Below, in pieces: positions 10,890 to 21,330 of a stretch of DNA of 64,000 bases; the first letter of the stretch is position 1; each line of letters starts with the position of its first letter. Position numbers and translations under genes: made by a program. The stretch is from Tetranychus cinnabarinus (taxonomy: Eukaryota > Arthropoda > Arachnida > Trombidiformes > Tetranychidae), in NCBI GenBank assembly GCA_022266195.1, contig WHVY01000001.1:19840001-19904000 (forward strand). The letters are read 5' to 3'. The notes beneath the pieces were generated by a model. That model was not told where the DNA came from. It saw only the letters and a program-made list of their open reading frames with translations, and ran no database searches.

Positions 10890-11694
10890 GTTACACTTTA
10901 TAATACAATTATTGATGTCAAGTTTTTGCTGATTTATTATGCAGTTTTATCCAAAAAAGATTGACAGAAGCATCTAGGTGACATAAACCATGGAAATGTA
11001 AGAATTATTCTTAACTTTTTTTATTGTCCATTGAGTCGGACTTTGATTAACCGTACGGTCATCGGCGATTCGGATTTTTCCTCGAATCATATAAATATGA
11101 CTTCGAAGCTTATAACAATATTTACAGGAATCAGGTGAGACTATTATTTATGCAGACATAGTGGTTAATTTTGCGTCGTAATGATGATAAACGCATTCTA
11201 ACAGTAAAGAGCCGCAAGTCAATTGATTCAATGATTAAAATATGCGTGAATGATCAAAATTGGCTCTTTCATGTTTCTCTGGTTTTTTAAATATTTCAGT
11301 TTGTTCAAAAGGCTGACAGACATTTAGACACATGAATGAATACCAAATAATCAGATAATTACATGGTAAGATCAATTTTCAACTTTTATTTCATTGATGG
11401 ATATTGCAATTCATTTTATTTCTCCTTTTATCATATCTTAACTGGAAACAGATTCTCAATTTAATCAAAAAATTGTCAATGGCAGCAACCAAAAAAGTCA
11501 TCTTACTGTAAATAATATTTCAAAGTATGGATTTGTTGAAAGAACAACAAAAAACAGGTGAACATTGAAAAAAAATGTTTGAAAGGTAAAGTCAAAAGAT
11601 ATTCTTCAAGCTTGATCATCTGACTGATTGATAGGCTATTTGATTCCAAGATTGGGTTAAGATATTCGGGTTCGGATCATGAATTGTAATTAAT
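10885..11694. other. MRM2 3' flank, duplication junction and copy B left flank
   Basis: Bases 10885-11013 are unique sequence between the copies. From 11014 the sequence repeats 5246 onward, including the CCGTACGG block (around 11053). A deletion removed the part equivalent to about 5332-5364. No gene is seen; the Cys-rich gene itself was not duplicated. Confidence 0.55.
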
Positions 11695-13194
11695 CTAAGC
11701 TTGTTCTTCCTCCTCAGCGGCTCCAGTGATCATTCGAGCCCACTTTTTGATGTCAATTTTTCCACTTCCATCAATTGGTGCTTCAGCGGTGGCTGTCTGC
11801 CACTGTAAGGAAAAACGATAAAACAAAATCAGTTTATCATACAAAATGTCGCTTGAGATAACAAAGCTAATGACTTCAAAGCTTCACATTGTGCATGAGT
11901 AACAGCAAATACTAACCTCATCAGCGGTGAATTTTTCTCCCCATGTTGTTATAGCGTGTCTCAATCTTTGAAATGAAAAAAGGAGAAATAACAATTCTTA
12001 ATTATTATGAAAATATAAAATATTTTTTAAATAAAATCGGGTGTTGAAGGGAGTAGCACACACTTTCATTATTTTTAGTTTATCGTTGGGTATCAACACC
12101 GTTTACTAACATGAAGAAATCGTCTTCGAACAATTTTGAGCAACACAAGTTTTTAAAGAAACTTATGTAGCTTCTCTGCAAAAAATGTTATCTTTTAGTA
12201 ACTTACATTTTTCAATGTGAAAAAATCTGATCTCTTCGAAAATAACCTTCAGAACTCGTTTGAAGGTCAAATAAACGATTGACCTTAAATGACCTTTAAA
12301 CTTCGACCGAATAGTCCTTCAATAGTATGATCAAGGTAAACAATTAACATTTAGGTCAATCGATAGTGGAATATTTAGAAAAGCGTTCAAACTAAACCAA
12401 ATATTAAATTTAATCAATAGTAATCAAATTTAGACGGAATTGTCAATTGTTGGGTAAAAATTTGTTTTCGCAAGAATATTTAATTTAAAAAATAGGAAAA
12501 TATTTACTTTTATTAATGAGTTTAACTTACGTTTCTTCATTGCATTTACCTTCACCTTCATCGTATTGAGCAAAAGCATTCAAAATTACAGACTCTTCAT
12601 CGGTTCCTATTATTATAAATAGATGATTAAATCGCTAATTAATTCTCAACAATTACATTGATTTTAAAATGACAACTTACCTGAGACTCGATCTCCGAAA
12701 ATTGTAAGGAAAGTGGTGAAATTAATAGGACCAGGAGCTTCACTAACCATTGACTCCAACTCAGCATCATTACACATACGACCTTAAAAACATGAAAGAT
12801 ACGAGGACGGTTATTATTCACTTTTCATGAATTATTATATTTACACGATAACAATAATCAATATAATATCGAGAAACGAAGGAAGATGAAAAAATAGATG
12901 AAAAAAACTTACCTAAAGAATCAAAGGTTTGTCGGATATCATTTTTGGAAATGAAACCATCTTTGTCTTGATCAATCATTTGGAAAGCCTAACATTAATT
13001 AACAGATTGTACATTAATTTGTATTTAGATGATCATGAATTAAGGTTAAAAGGTAATCTTACTTCTTTAAAGGTTTGCACTTGGTTTTGGGTAAACATGG
13101 CAAAAACATTAGAACCTGATCGTTGAGCCTTCTTCTTGGTTGATCCACCGGACTCTCCATCTTCTTTGGATTTCTTCTTCTTTTCTGTGGTCAT
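11695..13194 (-). CDS. Mlc2: Myosin regulatory light chain, muscle type (copy B)
   Basis: Six exons at positions equivalent to copy A: 13063-13194, 12913-12988, 12681-12782, 12531-12606, 11917-11965 and 11695-11802; 543 nt, 180 residues. All splice sites and the reading frame are intact. Exons 1-3 are base-for-base the same as copy A by eye. Exons 4-6 carry a few synonymous changes and one replacement (K131R, exon 5). Intron 1 is identical to copy A, while introns 2-5 have diverged: intron 4 is about 260 bp longer and intron 5 about 90 bp shorter. The Ser28 phosphorylation-type site and EF-hand 1 are retained. The promoter region is also duplicated, so both genes are probably expressed from near-identical upstream DNA. 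Role as for copy A. Confidence 0.91.
12041..12335. repeat. Insertion in intron 4 of myosin copy B, origin unknown
   Basis: Copy A has about 40 bp between the shared flanks here; copy B has about 295 bp. The insert holds short inverted repeats (GGTGTTGA near 12042 with TCAACACC near 12093; GGTCAA/TTGACC around 12265-12285) but no clear terminal repeat or target duplication. It could be a remnant of a small non-autonomous element. Confidence 0.45.
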
Positions 13195-13714
13195 TTTCAC
13201 TTACTTTATCTGGTCTTTAATTAATTCACACAAATTGATGGTTAACAATAAACAATAGAGTTGAAACAATGTGAGTCCCAAGGAGAAGTAACCAGAAATT
13301 AGAAACACCAGATTCACTCGTCACATCGTCTTATTTCTCATCTCCCAATCTCTCTCGTCCTTCTTTCTTGTCTTCCATTCTTTTCTGGTTTAGATTAAGA
13401 TCATCATAGTTCAGGTCTAATTTTAATTTTGGCAAGCTACTGTTTAAGTCTTTTATATACAAATATGTTATCATCTTAATGAGTTTTTCCCTAACATCTT
13501 AAATATTTTCTTCAATCTCAACTTTCCAATTAAACAAAAGTTTTCTCCTTAGTCTTTCCACTCCTGATTCATTTCATATTGCCAAACAATAAGACTAAAT
13601 CAACGATGATTATTGCTGACAGCATTTGATTGGATAAAGTTTGTCTGAATTGTAATCAAAAGTCTAATTTGCTAGAAAAAAATACTGCCATTCTGATGTC
13701 GATTTTTTATTCCA
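13195..13714. other. Myosin copy B 5' flank
   Basis: Almost identical to 7325 to about 7845 of copy A, with a handful of substitutions and one-base indels after about 13520. Presumed promoter of copy B. It joins directly to the truncated RFC2 fragment because the intervening 765 bp present in copy A is deleted. Confidence 0.55.
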
Positions 13715-14173
13715 CTAAACCAACATTTTTAAAAGCAATCTACTGATAACTCTTTTCATTTCTTCGGCATGGGTTACTCCAATTTCTTTGACAAATTCTA
13801 ACTTAAGATATTCACCCATTTCATTATTTTTAGTGACTCGAAACATGTTAACAATAATGTCTTCTGGAGAATAGCCAAGTTCCCAAAGATGTGCCAATAT
13901 GGTATATGCTTTGTCAAAATTTCTCTCTAAGCAATGACCAATCATTTCTTTTATTTGAACTGGATGAGGCTCATCGCAAACTTTAAAAACATTTTCACCG
14001 GTAACCTTTTCGAATCCATCGTAACAAGATTGAAGATTGTTGATCGCTTGTCCTAAATCTCCTTGAGCGGTAAATATGAGAGCTTTCAGGCTATCTTCGG
14101 TATAAGATATATTTTCTTTTTCACAAATTGCGAGCAACCTCTTTTTTACCTTTTCTTTTCTCGAGTACGGCAT
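13715..14173 (-). pseudogene. RFC2: Truncated RFC2 duplicate
   Basis: A 152-codon open frame whose central 125 or so residues match RFC2 from about 172 to 295 (for example TYTEDGLKALIFTAQG in RFC2 reads SYTEDSLKALIFTAQG here). The Walker A and B motifs, the arginine finger and the real C-terminus are missing. The first few codons come from a fused RFC2 N-terminal remnant plus filler, and the last 18 or so from formerly non-coding DNA. It has no conserved start context or first exon. The frame has stayed open, probably because of youth rather than selection. It could be a lid/collar-only protein, but this is unlikely. Confidence 0.85.
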
Positions 14174-14324
14174 TTTTAAGATGAATCGGAGTCTCCGACT
14201 TTACCTCGAAAAATTGGATACATTTCCTTAAAAAGCGCATTGTTTTGTGTAACATGGTGGTGGCATCTCTTATTATCTATCATACCAACTTGGATTTAAA
14301 ATCAATCTTTCTCTTTCTTGTGAT
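14174..14324. pseudogene. Remnants of the RFC2-MRM2 promoter interval in copy B
   Basis: Bases about 14200-14285 match 9708-9795 of copy A (RFC2 upstream region). The joint before it contains TCGGAGTCTCCGA at about 14188-14200, a near-perfect palindrome not present in copy A, which looks like filler at a deletion repair site. The CGCCATCTA motif of the parental promoter is not retained. Confidence 0.6.
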
Positions 14325-14504
14325 CCTCCAGGAGCATGGACTGAAGTAATGGTCAGACGCTGTTATTCTCAAGGAGATCCAAAAATAAGAATGGAACTTT
14401 AATAATTGCAATTGACATTTCTGGGATTGTACATTTTGACCCATTGTTCAGCCACCTTCAAGTAGATGCGATTCATCTGAATCATTTATTTTAGGTACTA
14501 AATT
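14325..14504 (+). pseudogene. MRM2: MRM2 fragments
   Basis: Two pieces match MRM2. Bases about 14325-14432 correspond to 10396-10501 (SAM-binding region to strand after it), and about 14450-14504 correspond to 10808-10862 (SSRCDSSE region). One A is lost from the run near 14381 relative to 10447-10454, causing a frameshift, and the middle third is deleted. Non-functional. Confidence 0.85.
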
Positions 14505-14837
14505 CAATGATTTTTATCGAAGTGACAGTGAATTTATTAAAATCTTTAATGCTGCATCAATTAAGATAGTAATACGAAACATATTTACACAACTAATTTT
14601 AATTTCTAAGCAAAAACGCAATTACAAAGTTTATTTAACAAAAAAAAACATGTAAACCGAGGTTAACCTTCGCTTGCAAACTATGCAATTGTATTTACCA
14701 GTTTCAGTGTTGAGTCATTCTAATAGGGTTGGTGCAGATTAATGATGATCACAGATCAAATGAGAAAGAGAAAAGAATAGGTAGACATGTGGAAATTGAT
14801 TTAAGGTGAACAACAAAATTAACGTCTTTAACACAAC
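14505..14837. other. Intergenic between duplication copy B and the SBNO 3' end
   Basis: Unique AT-rich sequence. TTTATT at 14630-14635 gives AATAAA on the minus strand, a candidate poly(A) signal for SBNO about 200 bp past its stop. Nothing else is recognised. Confidence 0.5.
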
Positions 14838-17800
14838 CTATTCATCTGGAGAAAGGACATCAAGCAACGCATCAACATGAGTTGGAGGTATGAGAGTACC
14901 TGTGGGATAAAAAATAATTGAAAATCAGTTTATTAAAAAATCAAATAATTAAAAAGTAAGTCTTAAATTCATACCGATAACTCTCAATCCATCTTTAGTT
15001 TTTAAACGAATAATTTGAAGTCTCGATTGAACATGAGGCACTGCTTTTTCAATTGTTGACCAGATAGTGAGTACCGAACCACTAAGAATATGATACATTC
15101 TTTGACGAAGACCAACATCACAGGTGAGTTTCGCTGAGATTCTTCTGCAATTTCCATACCAAAGTGCATGACCACAAGTTTTTTCAGCTGATTCAAAAAT
15201 ATCTGTCCACAATTTTTCAGCTTCTTCAATAGTTATCTTAGATCCACGCTCTTTGAGACTGCTGAGTGTCTCTATTTTGGTTTGTAAACCAATATTGGGC
15301 TTATAAATACGGAAAATCTGCTTGCTGAACATACGAGTACTAGTATCACTAACAGCTAATAAGATTCCCTTGCGAACCATGTGCTCCTATAATATAATTA
15401 AACAAATAGGAAGTTATAACAAACATAAATTAAAGTTATTTAGATACAAAGATTAAAATGATAGAGTACAAAGTTTACATTACGTAAAGGCTCATACAGT
15501 TTATTTACATGAGCTTCAAATTACTTACCGAATGCGTTAAATAGAAACCTTCTTCGGGAGTCTTGCAATGCCTAACCAATGAGTGAGCTTCTTCCCAAGA
15601 CATTCCTCTTTCAACTTTAACTACATGTAACTCAATTTTAGCTACACCAGTTGAATGTTTACGTATGAAAGTTCTATGTTCAATTCGGTCAACTTTACCA
15701 ATCTCTGATGTTAAATCTAGAGGAGAAAAAGAATAAGAGAAATTAATCAAATTTATTTCAAAATTAATGGAATGATGATTAAATTGAATAGTCCAGATAC
15801 TAACCCATGATTCCAAGGTCATAACGACCAAGTCTTTTAGCTTGTTTGACAACAGCATCGAGTGTATCGCTAAAGTACTGGAAGAGTGCATTCTGTAGCT
15901 CAACAGGTAAGCCTAGGATGCGGTTAAGGAATTTCGCAATGACTTGATAATCTGCAAACGAGGCGTGAGAAAATATTAAATGTTTATTCAGATACGTTTC
16001 CTATCACAATTTGTGGCATAGACTTACCTTTATCAAGAGAGTAGACTCGAGTAGCTGAATCATAGACTACCATACCGACTCCAATTAAACCTTTCCTACA
16101 ATCTGAGAAAAAATTAAGAAGTAAAGTTTAAGATCATGACGAAATGACGCTGCAAAACAAACAATTTACCTGCGAAGAAATCTGGTGATGAATAGCTCGC
16201 CGGTGGTGGAACAAGAGGAGTTGCTAGACCAACAACCGATTTCATAGTTTGTTCTAATGCTTGACGGCCGTATTTATTATCAATATTGTATTTGCTTAAA
16301 TCACGAGACTCGGTTGCTCTTCTATCCCCATGAGTTAATGCACCCTATAAGGAAATGGAAATTTATAAATTCATGAGCCAAATAGTTTGATATTTAAGTT
16401 TATAGTAAGCCTTCATTGATTCTTTTATTAGCTATTAATAAATTTAATCTGAGGGTAAATTTACTCACTAAGCTTTCCAACCGCTTGGCAACAATGGAAG
16501 CAAATCGCTGTTCACCAGCAAGATCTGAGATTAAGAAAACATATTCTGGAGCATTGACTTGATTTGAACGGTGAGTTCTACCAAATTGTTGAATAGCTCT
16601 ATCAGCACTCCAAGGAAGCTCGATAGTGATGTGGACTCTTCTGGCTCTGTTTTTGGCTCGGCGATCGGAATGTAATGATATACCAGAAGATGCCGCTTCA
16701 GAAATGATCGCAATACGTTTCTCGCCGTCCATAAACCTTTGTTTTTCAGTTAAATTCAGTATTTCAAGAGGTACATCATGTTCCGTTCGAGATTCATATT
16801 GAACAGAACCATCTTCACTTGAAATAACACGACCTTTTCGGCCAGTCATTTCAGCAACATTATCACATCCGCCAAGATCCTCAATAAGTTGATCAAGAGT
16901 GTTTGGCGGCAACATTTCACCAAGAATCTCTAAATTATTCAATAATTCGTCTCTCATTTCTTCACATACTTGGCCAGCTTGTTCAGACATGAATTCGGCC
17001 TTTAGCTCTTCAAATTTATTAGAGATTTTAAGTTTTTTCTTAGGTTTTTTATCATTATTTGTCTTTTCTTTTTTGCGCTTTAAACCACCTTCTTTAAGTT
17101 TATTTTGCTGATATAAATCCCATGGTTCTACATCAGAGAAGTCATCACTGTCATCATCTGATTTTACTTGTAAGAAATCGTCATCATCACTATCACTAGT
17201 ATCTTCATTATCACTATCAGAGGTGTCACAATCGCTAAGTCCAAAACCTCCAAGATCCATCTTCTTTTTACGTTTAGCTCGATTGCCTTTCGGTTTTTTA
17301 TTGTTTTTCATAGGTTTAACCGGTTCACTAATCAGGACTTGTCTATCACCTTTCTGTTGGATTTTAATTCCCAAATCTTCTAAAAAGGAAGACGAGTCCA
17401 AACCTAATAAGCGTAGTGTCTTCTTTCGATTAGGAGCTGGAAAATGCTTATCAATGAGAGATTGGAAAACAGCTCTTCAAAGAAAAATAAAAACTAATTA
17501 AACAACCAAACTTTTGATGGGATGAAAAAACAAAGATTACTTACTTTGCTGTTGAGACAAAATCGTTTAGTTCACCCCCATTCTCTTCAAGCTGTTCAAG
17601 AGTTTTAGCCTCTCCTGTTGACTGTAAGCCAATAACAACACTTTTTTCATCTTTAAGAGCTTCTCGACTTAGATTAACAGCGTATTTGACTTTAGAGGCG
17701 ATACATAAGTATTTGAAAAATCGCTGATGCGATGCCCAAAATTGAGCCCAGACAGCTTTTTTAATATTTGATTCACCTTCCATCAATTCTAAAGCCTTTT

Positions 17801-20089
17801 CGAATTTTAATCTTGCATCAACCCAAAGATCAACGCATTGATTGTATAACCTGATAAATTTTTTGGATAAAGGTATCTCTTCGATTCTAAAATGAACGCC
17901 GGCGAAACTTAATTGCCTAGCTATGTACATTCCTCTAAGCTTCATATCAATAGCAACCAGTTCCATTGCACCAACACCCCGTTTCTCAACTGTAGTAATA
18001 AAATCATTGAATTCAGGAAAGGAAGTTCCAGTACCCCAAAGACCAAGTCTTGTCATATAAGCCATGTCTCTAGGTTCAGTAGCTCCAGTTGCACTGGCAT
18101 AAACAATTCTAGCTTTTGGTAATCTACGTTGCAGTTCTAAAACCGTTAGACCTGTTTTAGTGGCTTTGGATGTGCCTGCTGATGGACATAAGTTTTTGGC
18201 CTTATGACATTCATCGAAAATTATCTAGAAAAAGGAAAAAAAATCAATTATAAAGTGAACTCAAAGCATGGCTACTGTAAAGCAAAATTTTTACTTACAA
18301 CTCCGTCGAAATCATCTCCACACCAATGGAGAAGTTGCTTCAGCCTGGTTCTATATTTTTGATTTGAAGTATGACTTTCACTTATTAAAGATGAGTATGT
18401 AGCAAAAATAACTCCTTTTTTGATTCCTCCATTTTCTTTAGAGGTAATCTTACCATATTTAAACTGTAAAGAAAATAATAGGAGAAAAACAGTGTGATTA
18501 CTTATTGATATTAGCTAAGAAGAAATTTTACAGAAATATAAAACAATAAATATAAATTAATACCTTATTTAGTGGATGAACCTGGATTTTTTTGGCTCCA
18601 ATATCTCTGAGATCTCTCTCAGCGTCATATTTCAAGTCATTTGAAACGCTTAACCAAATTGCTTTTTTTCTTCCTAAAAGATAATTTTCATAAATAATAC
18701 CAGCAACAGTTCTACCTTTACCAACACCAGCACCATCACCAATGAGAAATCCTGCTCTGCTGCCGTCAGGTAAAGTTACTTCATGTTGTTGGCATGCATA
18801 TACTATCGCTTCTAATTGAAGAGCAGAAAGTTTCCCTTCATCGACCACATCTTCAGGGATTGCGAGTCGATAGTAAACATCAGGAGGACGAACACTAGAT
18901 AGAGAGCTTGTTTCTACCACAGAATCAGGGTGCTTAAGCCCAACTTTCACTGAAGGGAAAAGAAAAATGAGAATTAGTTCCGTGTAAAAATAAATAGTGT
19001 TCACTACGTACACTTTGAGGGCATATAATCAGCATAGGTGTCAGCTTGAAATATTTCTTCCTCAGCTTCTTCTTCTGGAATGTCTAGAAGTTGAGGTGGC
19101 TGTTGTAAGCGAGTAACCGGTGTGCTGACAGAGGTTTGTGGTCTAGGATTAAACACTTGCTTTGTTTGAATTGGTTTGACAGTAATAACAGGCTTTGAGT
19201 TGACTATGGGCTGTGACTGAGGTCTAATTACATGATTGCTTTGCAGAGACTGTACAGTTTGTTGAATTTGTTGAATTTGCTGAATTTGCTGGACTTGTTG
19301 AACTTGCTGGGCTTGGGGAGCTTGGATCCGAACAACATTATTTAATAAACTATTACCGGGAGTGATCTTGCGAATTTCGAAGGTATTTCCATTTACGCTT
19401 TTCTTTAATTCGAAACTGCTAACAGGAGTAACTTTTCGAAATTCGATGTTAGTCTTTGGTTTAACAAGCAAACTTGCATTCACTGATCCATTTTTTTGGA
19501 TTAATGTGTTTGGTATGACTCCGACGGTTTTACCATCTTTCACTTGAACTAAACTATTAGTAAGCCTGTTATACACTATGTAATTTCCAGTTTTTATAGT
19601 TGCCCCATTGGAAAGAGTAAGTGGACCCTAGAAATAGAAATAAAAAAAATAAAAGCAAAAATTAATCATCAAAAAGCCAAAAAAGAGTAATGGTAATGGT
19701 ATAATGTGGATAGCCAGTGAAACCACATGGTATGATGAAAGAGAAAAGAAAGAGAGGAGAGTAAATAAAGTAAAAACACGATACCTTAATAGTGCTGGAT
19801 TGCTCATTTGTTTGATGTAAAACATTGAGATTGTCTTGACTCGATGTAGTCTGTGAATAAATATAATAAAGGATAAAAAAACTAATGAATCATCCCAAGA
19901 TTAAGTGGAAATAACAAAGAACTAGTCGATGATTAAGACAACATGAGAATACACAAGGAAAGGATAGTAGGAGAGAGGATAGAAAGACACACAACAAATA
20001 AAATATATTAAATTTTAGATTACCTGAACAGTATCAAGATCAAGACCACATTCATCAAGAGCTGCCGAGAGAAGATCTTTACTTGACAT
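14838..20089 (-). CDS. SBNO1: Strawberry notch homologue (SBNO), SF2 helicase-like nuclear regulator
   Basis: Thirteen exons, all phase-consistent, 4044 nt, 1347 residues: 20024-20089, 19785-19850, 19012-19627, 18564-18949, 18299-18463, 17545-18224, 16469-17474, 16170-16344, 16028-16102, 15805-15951, 15529-15716, 14975-15386 and 14838-14899. A Gln-rich stretch is at about 146-173. The conserved DTYADYMPSK leads into the helicase core. Walker A is GAGVGKGRT (322-330), the DECH box is 437-440, and the QQFGRTHRSNQ motif VI lies in exon 7. A strongly acidic Asp/Ser segment plus a KKPKKK basic run separates the two helicase lobes, as in vertebrate SBNO1 (about 1390 residues). SBNO proteins act in the nucleus with Notch/EGFR signalling and transcription. 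The exon 3 donor was placed at GTACGT, giving the conserved KLKVGLKHPD. Start ATG at 20089 has no in-frame upstream alternative. The second exon is hard to verify without transcripts. Confidence 0.94.
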
Positions 20090-20518
20090 AGTGGATTGTA
20101 AATTACTAGCAGTGTTAAATAACTGCTAATAGTTAACCAATCCAAGAGATGATTAACTAAATAAAATAAAAAAAAGCAATATTGTTGCTCACAACACCGG
20201 GTAGAAGCACAATAAAAGCACAAAAGGGAGAGAGAGAAAGAAGAAAGTGAGAAGCAAAAAGTGAATCCAGTTAGTTAAACAGGCTTGTAAAGGGAGACTT
20301 GAAAAAGAGGGATTTTTGAAGAGAGACTCTGGTTAAATAAAAGAAAACCTTGGAGCGAGTCATTTGTTTATTCTCTAATAGATGGCGCACTCAGGTCGAT
20401 TTTTAGCTTTACCTTATTAGCTTTATTTTGAACTGGAAAATGTTAGCTTGCAATTAGCAGACAATTGCAATCAACAGATGAATTTAATCGAGAAAATTAA
20501 TAACAAATAAAAAGATAT
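20090..20518. promoter_or_regulatory. SBNO upstream region
   Basis: Short A/G-rich tract near 20220-20260, then TAGATGGCG at 20379-20387 (CGCCATCTA read on the SBNO strand), 290 bp before the start codon. It is the same 9-mer as in the RFC2/MRM2 promoter and upstream of GFAT. No other gene is seen before the tRNA. Confidence 0.45.
20509..20513 (-). terminator. RNA polymerase III terminator of the minus-strand tRNA-Gly
   Basis: Five T residues on the minus strand, five bases beyond the tRNA 3' end. Confidence 0.7.
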
Positions 20519-20588
20519 GCGTTGACCGGGAATCGAACCCGGGCCGCCCGCGTGGCAGGCGAGCATTCTACCACTGAACCACCAACGC
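20519..20588 (-). tRNA. tRNA-Gly (anticodon GCC)
   Basis: The 70-nt minus-strand sequence folds as a standard cloverleaf. Acceptor stem GCGTTGG/TCAACGC (one G-T pair), anticodon loop CTGCCAC between CTCGC and GCGGG, T-arm CCGGG TTCGATT CCCGG. Internal promoter boxes are intact: A box TGGTTCAGTGG-like and B box GGTTCGATTCC. It decodes GGC/GGT. CCA is not encoded, as expected for eukaryotes. It pairs head-to-head with the tRNA at 20821. Confidence 0.96.
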
Positions 20589-20820
20589 CTTGTGTTAATT
20601 AAGTTTCGAGTCTAAATTTAGATTTAATTTAATTATGGCTGATTTGTCATTTATTATTCTGTGATATTTGAATAGATAAGAGTACGAGGACTCTCCTGAT
20701 AGTAAAAACTTGATAGTGCGATATCAAAGGGAAAAATTGATCAATAAAAAGTAATCTCAAAAATGGATTAAAACATGTGACTTGATATACCTAAAAAAGT
20801 GAATAGATTATATCATAATC

Positions 20821-20890
20821 GCATTGGTGGTTCAGTGGTAGAATGCTCGCCTGCCACGCGGGCGGCCCGGGTTCGATTCCCGGCCAATGC
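20821..20890 (+). tRNA. tRNA-Gly (anticodon GCC), second copy
   Basis: 70 nt. The body is identical to the minus-strand copy; only the acceptor stem differs, GCATTGG/CCAATGC, where the third pair changed from G-C to A-T and the seventh from G-T to G-C. Both changes keep pairing, so the gene is likely functional. A T6 terminator follows at 20894-20899. The two genes are divergent, 232 bp apart; the spacer shows no other feature. Confidence 0.96.
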
Positions 20891-20893
20891 AAA

Positions 20894-20899
20894 TTTTTT
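20894..20899 (+). terminator. RNA polymerase III terminator of the plus-strand tRNA-Gly
   Basis: Run of six T three bases after the tRNA end. Confidence 0.75.
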
Positions 20900-21004
20900 G
20901 CTCTGTTTCTGTTCCAATATATTCATACACTTGATCACTTTATCTCATCCATTCATTTTTGTTGAAAGAAACCTCTTGATAGCTATTACATCTTGTATTA
21001 GGTG

Positions 21005-21322
21005 CAGAGATGGCAGAAAGGTCGACCGATCTTTGAGAGCTGCGAACCGAGCTAAAATCGAGTTATTGATTGAATTCCGATTGATCTTTTAAAGATTCGT
21101 CAACTCGAAAAAGATCGACCGACCCAAAAAGCGTAAAAGCAACCCAAAAATAGTGTTTAAATAATTTTGTTCTCCATCACTCAATCATTTGAGTCAACAG
21201 TTACTATGAAAATCAAAACATTGAAAGATCGATATTCTCATCCCCAGTCGATCATGTGCTTGATCTTTTCATTTTTTCGATCCAAAGATCGAGCTTCAAA
21301 ATCGCAGATCCTGTCATCTCTA
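21005..21322. mobile_element. Short non-autonomous DNA element with hAT-like ends (MITE)
   Basis: The left end reads CAGAGATGGCAG; the right end, reverse complemented, reads TAGAGATGACAG, so 10 of 12 positions match. The flanking octamers ATTAGGTG (20997-21004) and ATTAGGCG (21323-21330) differ at one base and look like an 8-bp target-site duplication. Eight-bp duplications and AGAGATG/AGGGATG-type termini are typical of hAT elements. The 318-bp interior has no coding potential but carries repeated GATCGA/TCGACCGA motifs in both orientations (21020-21130 and 21220-21300), so it may fold or hold transposase-binding sites. No transposase is present in the window. It sits 115 bp beyond a tRNA gene. 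Confidence 0.68.
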
Positions 21323-21330
21323 ATTAGGCG

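Larger units (their letters stand above)
11014..14504. repeat. Tandem segmental duplication, copy B (eroded)
   Basis: Direct-orientation copy of 5246-10862. The myosin light chain gene is complete. Beyond it at least five deletions relative to copy A removed most of RFC2 and MRM2: roughly A 7885-8650, 9030-9305, 9330-9705, 9795-10390 and 10502-10807. Short filler bases lie at several joints. The match stops at 14504. Confidence 0.88.
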
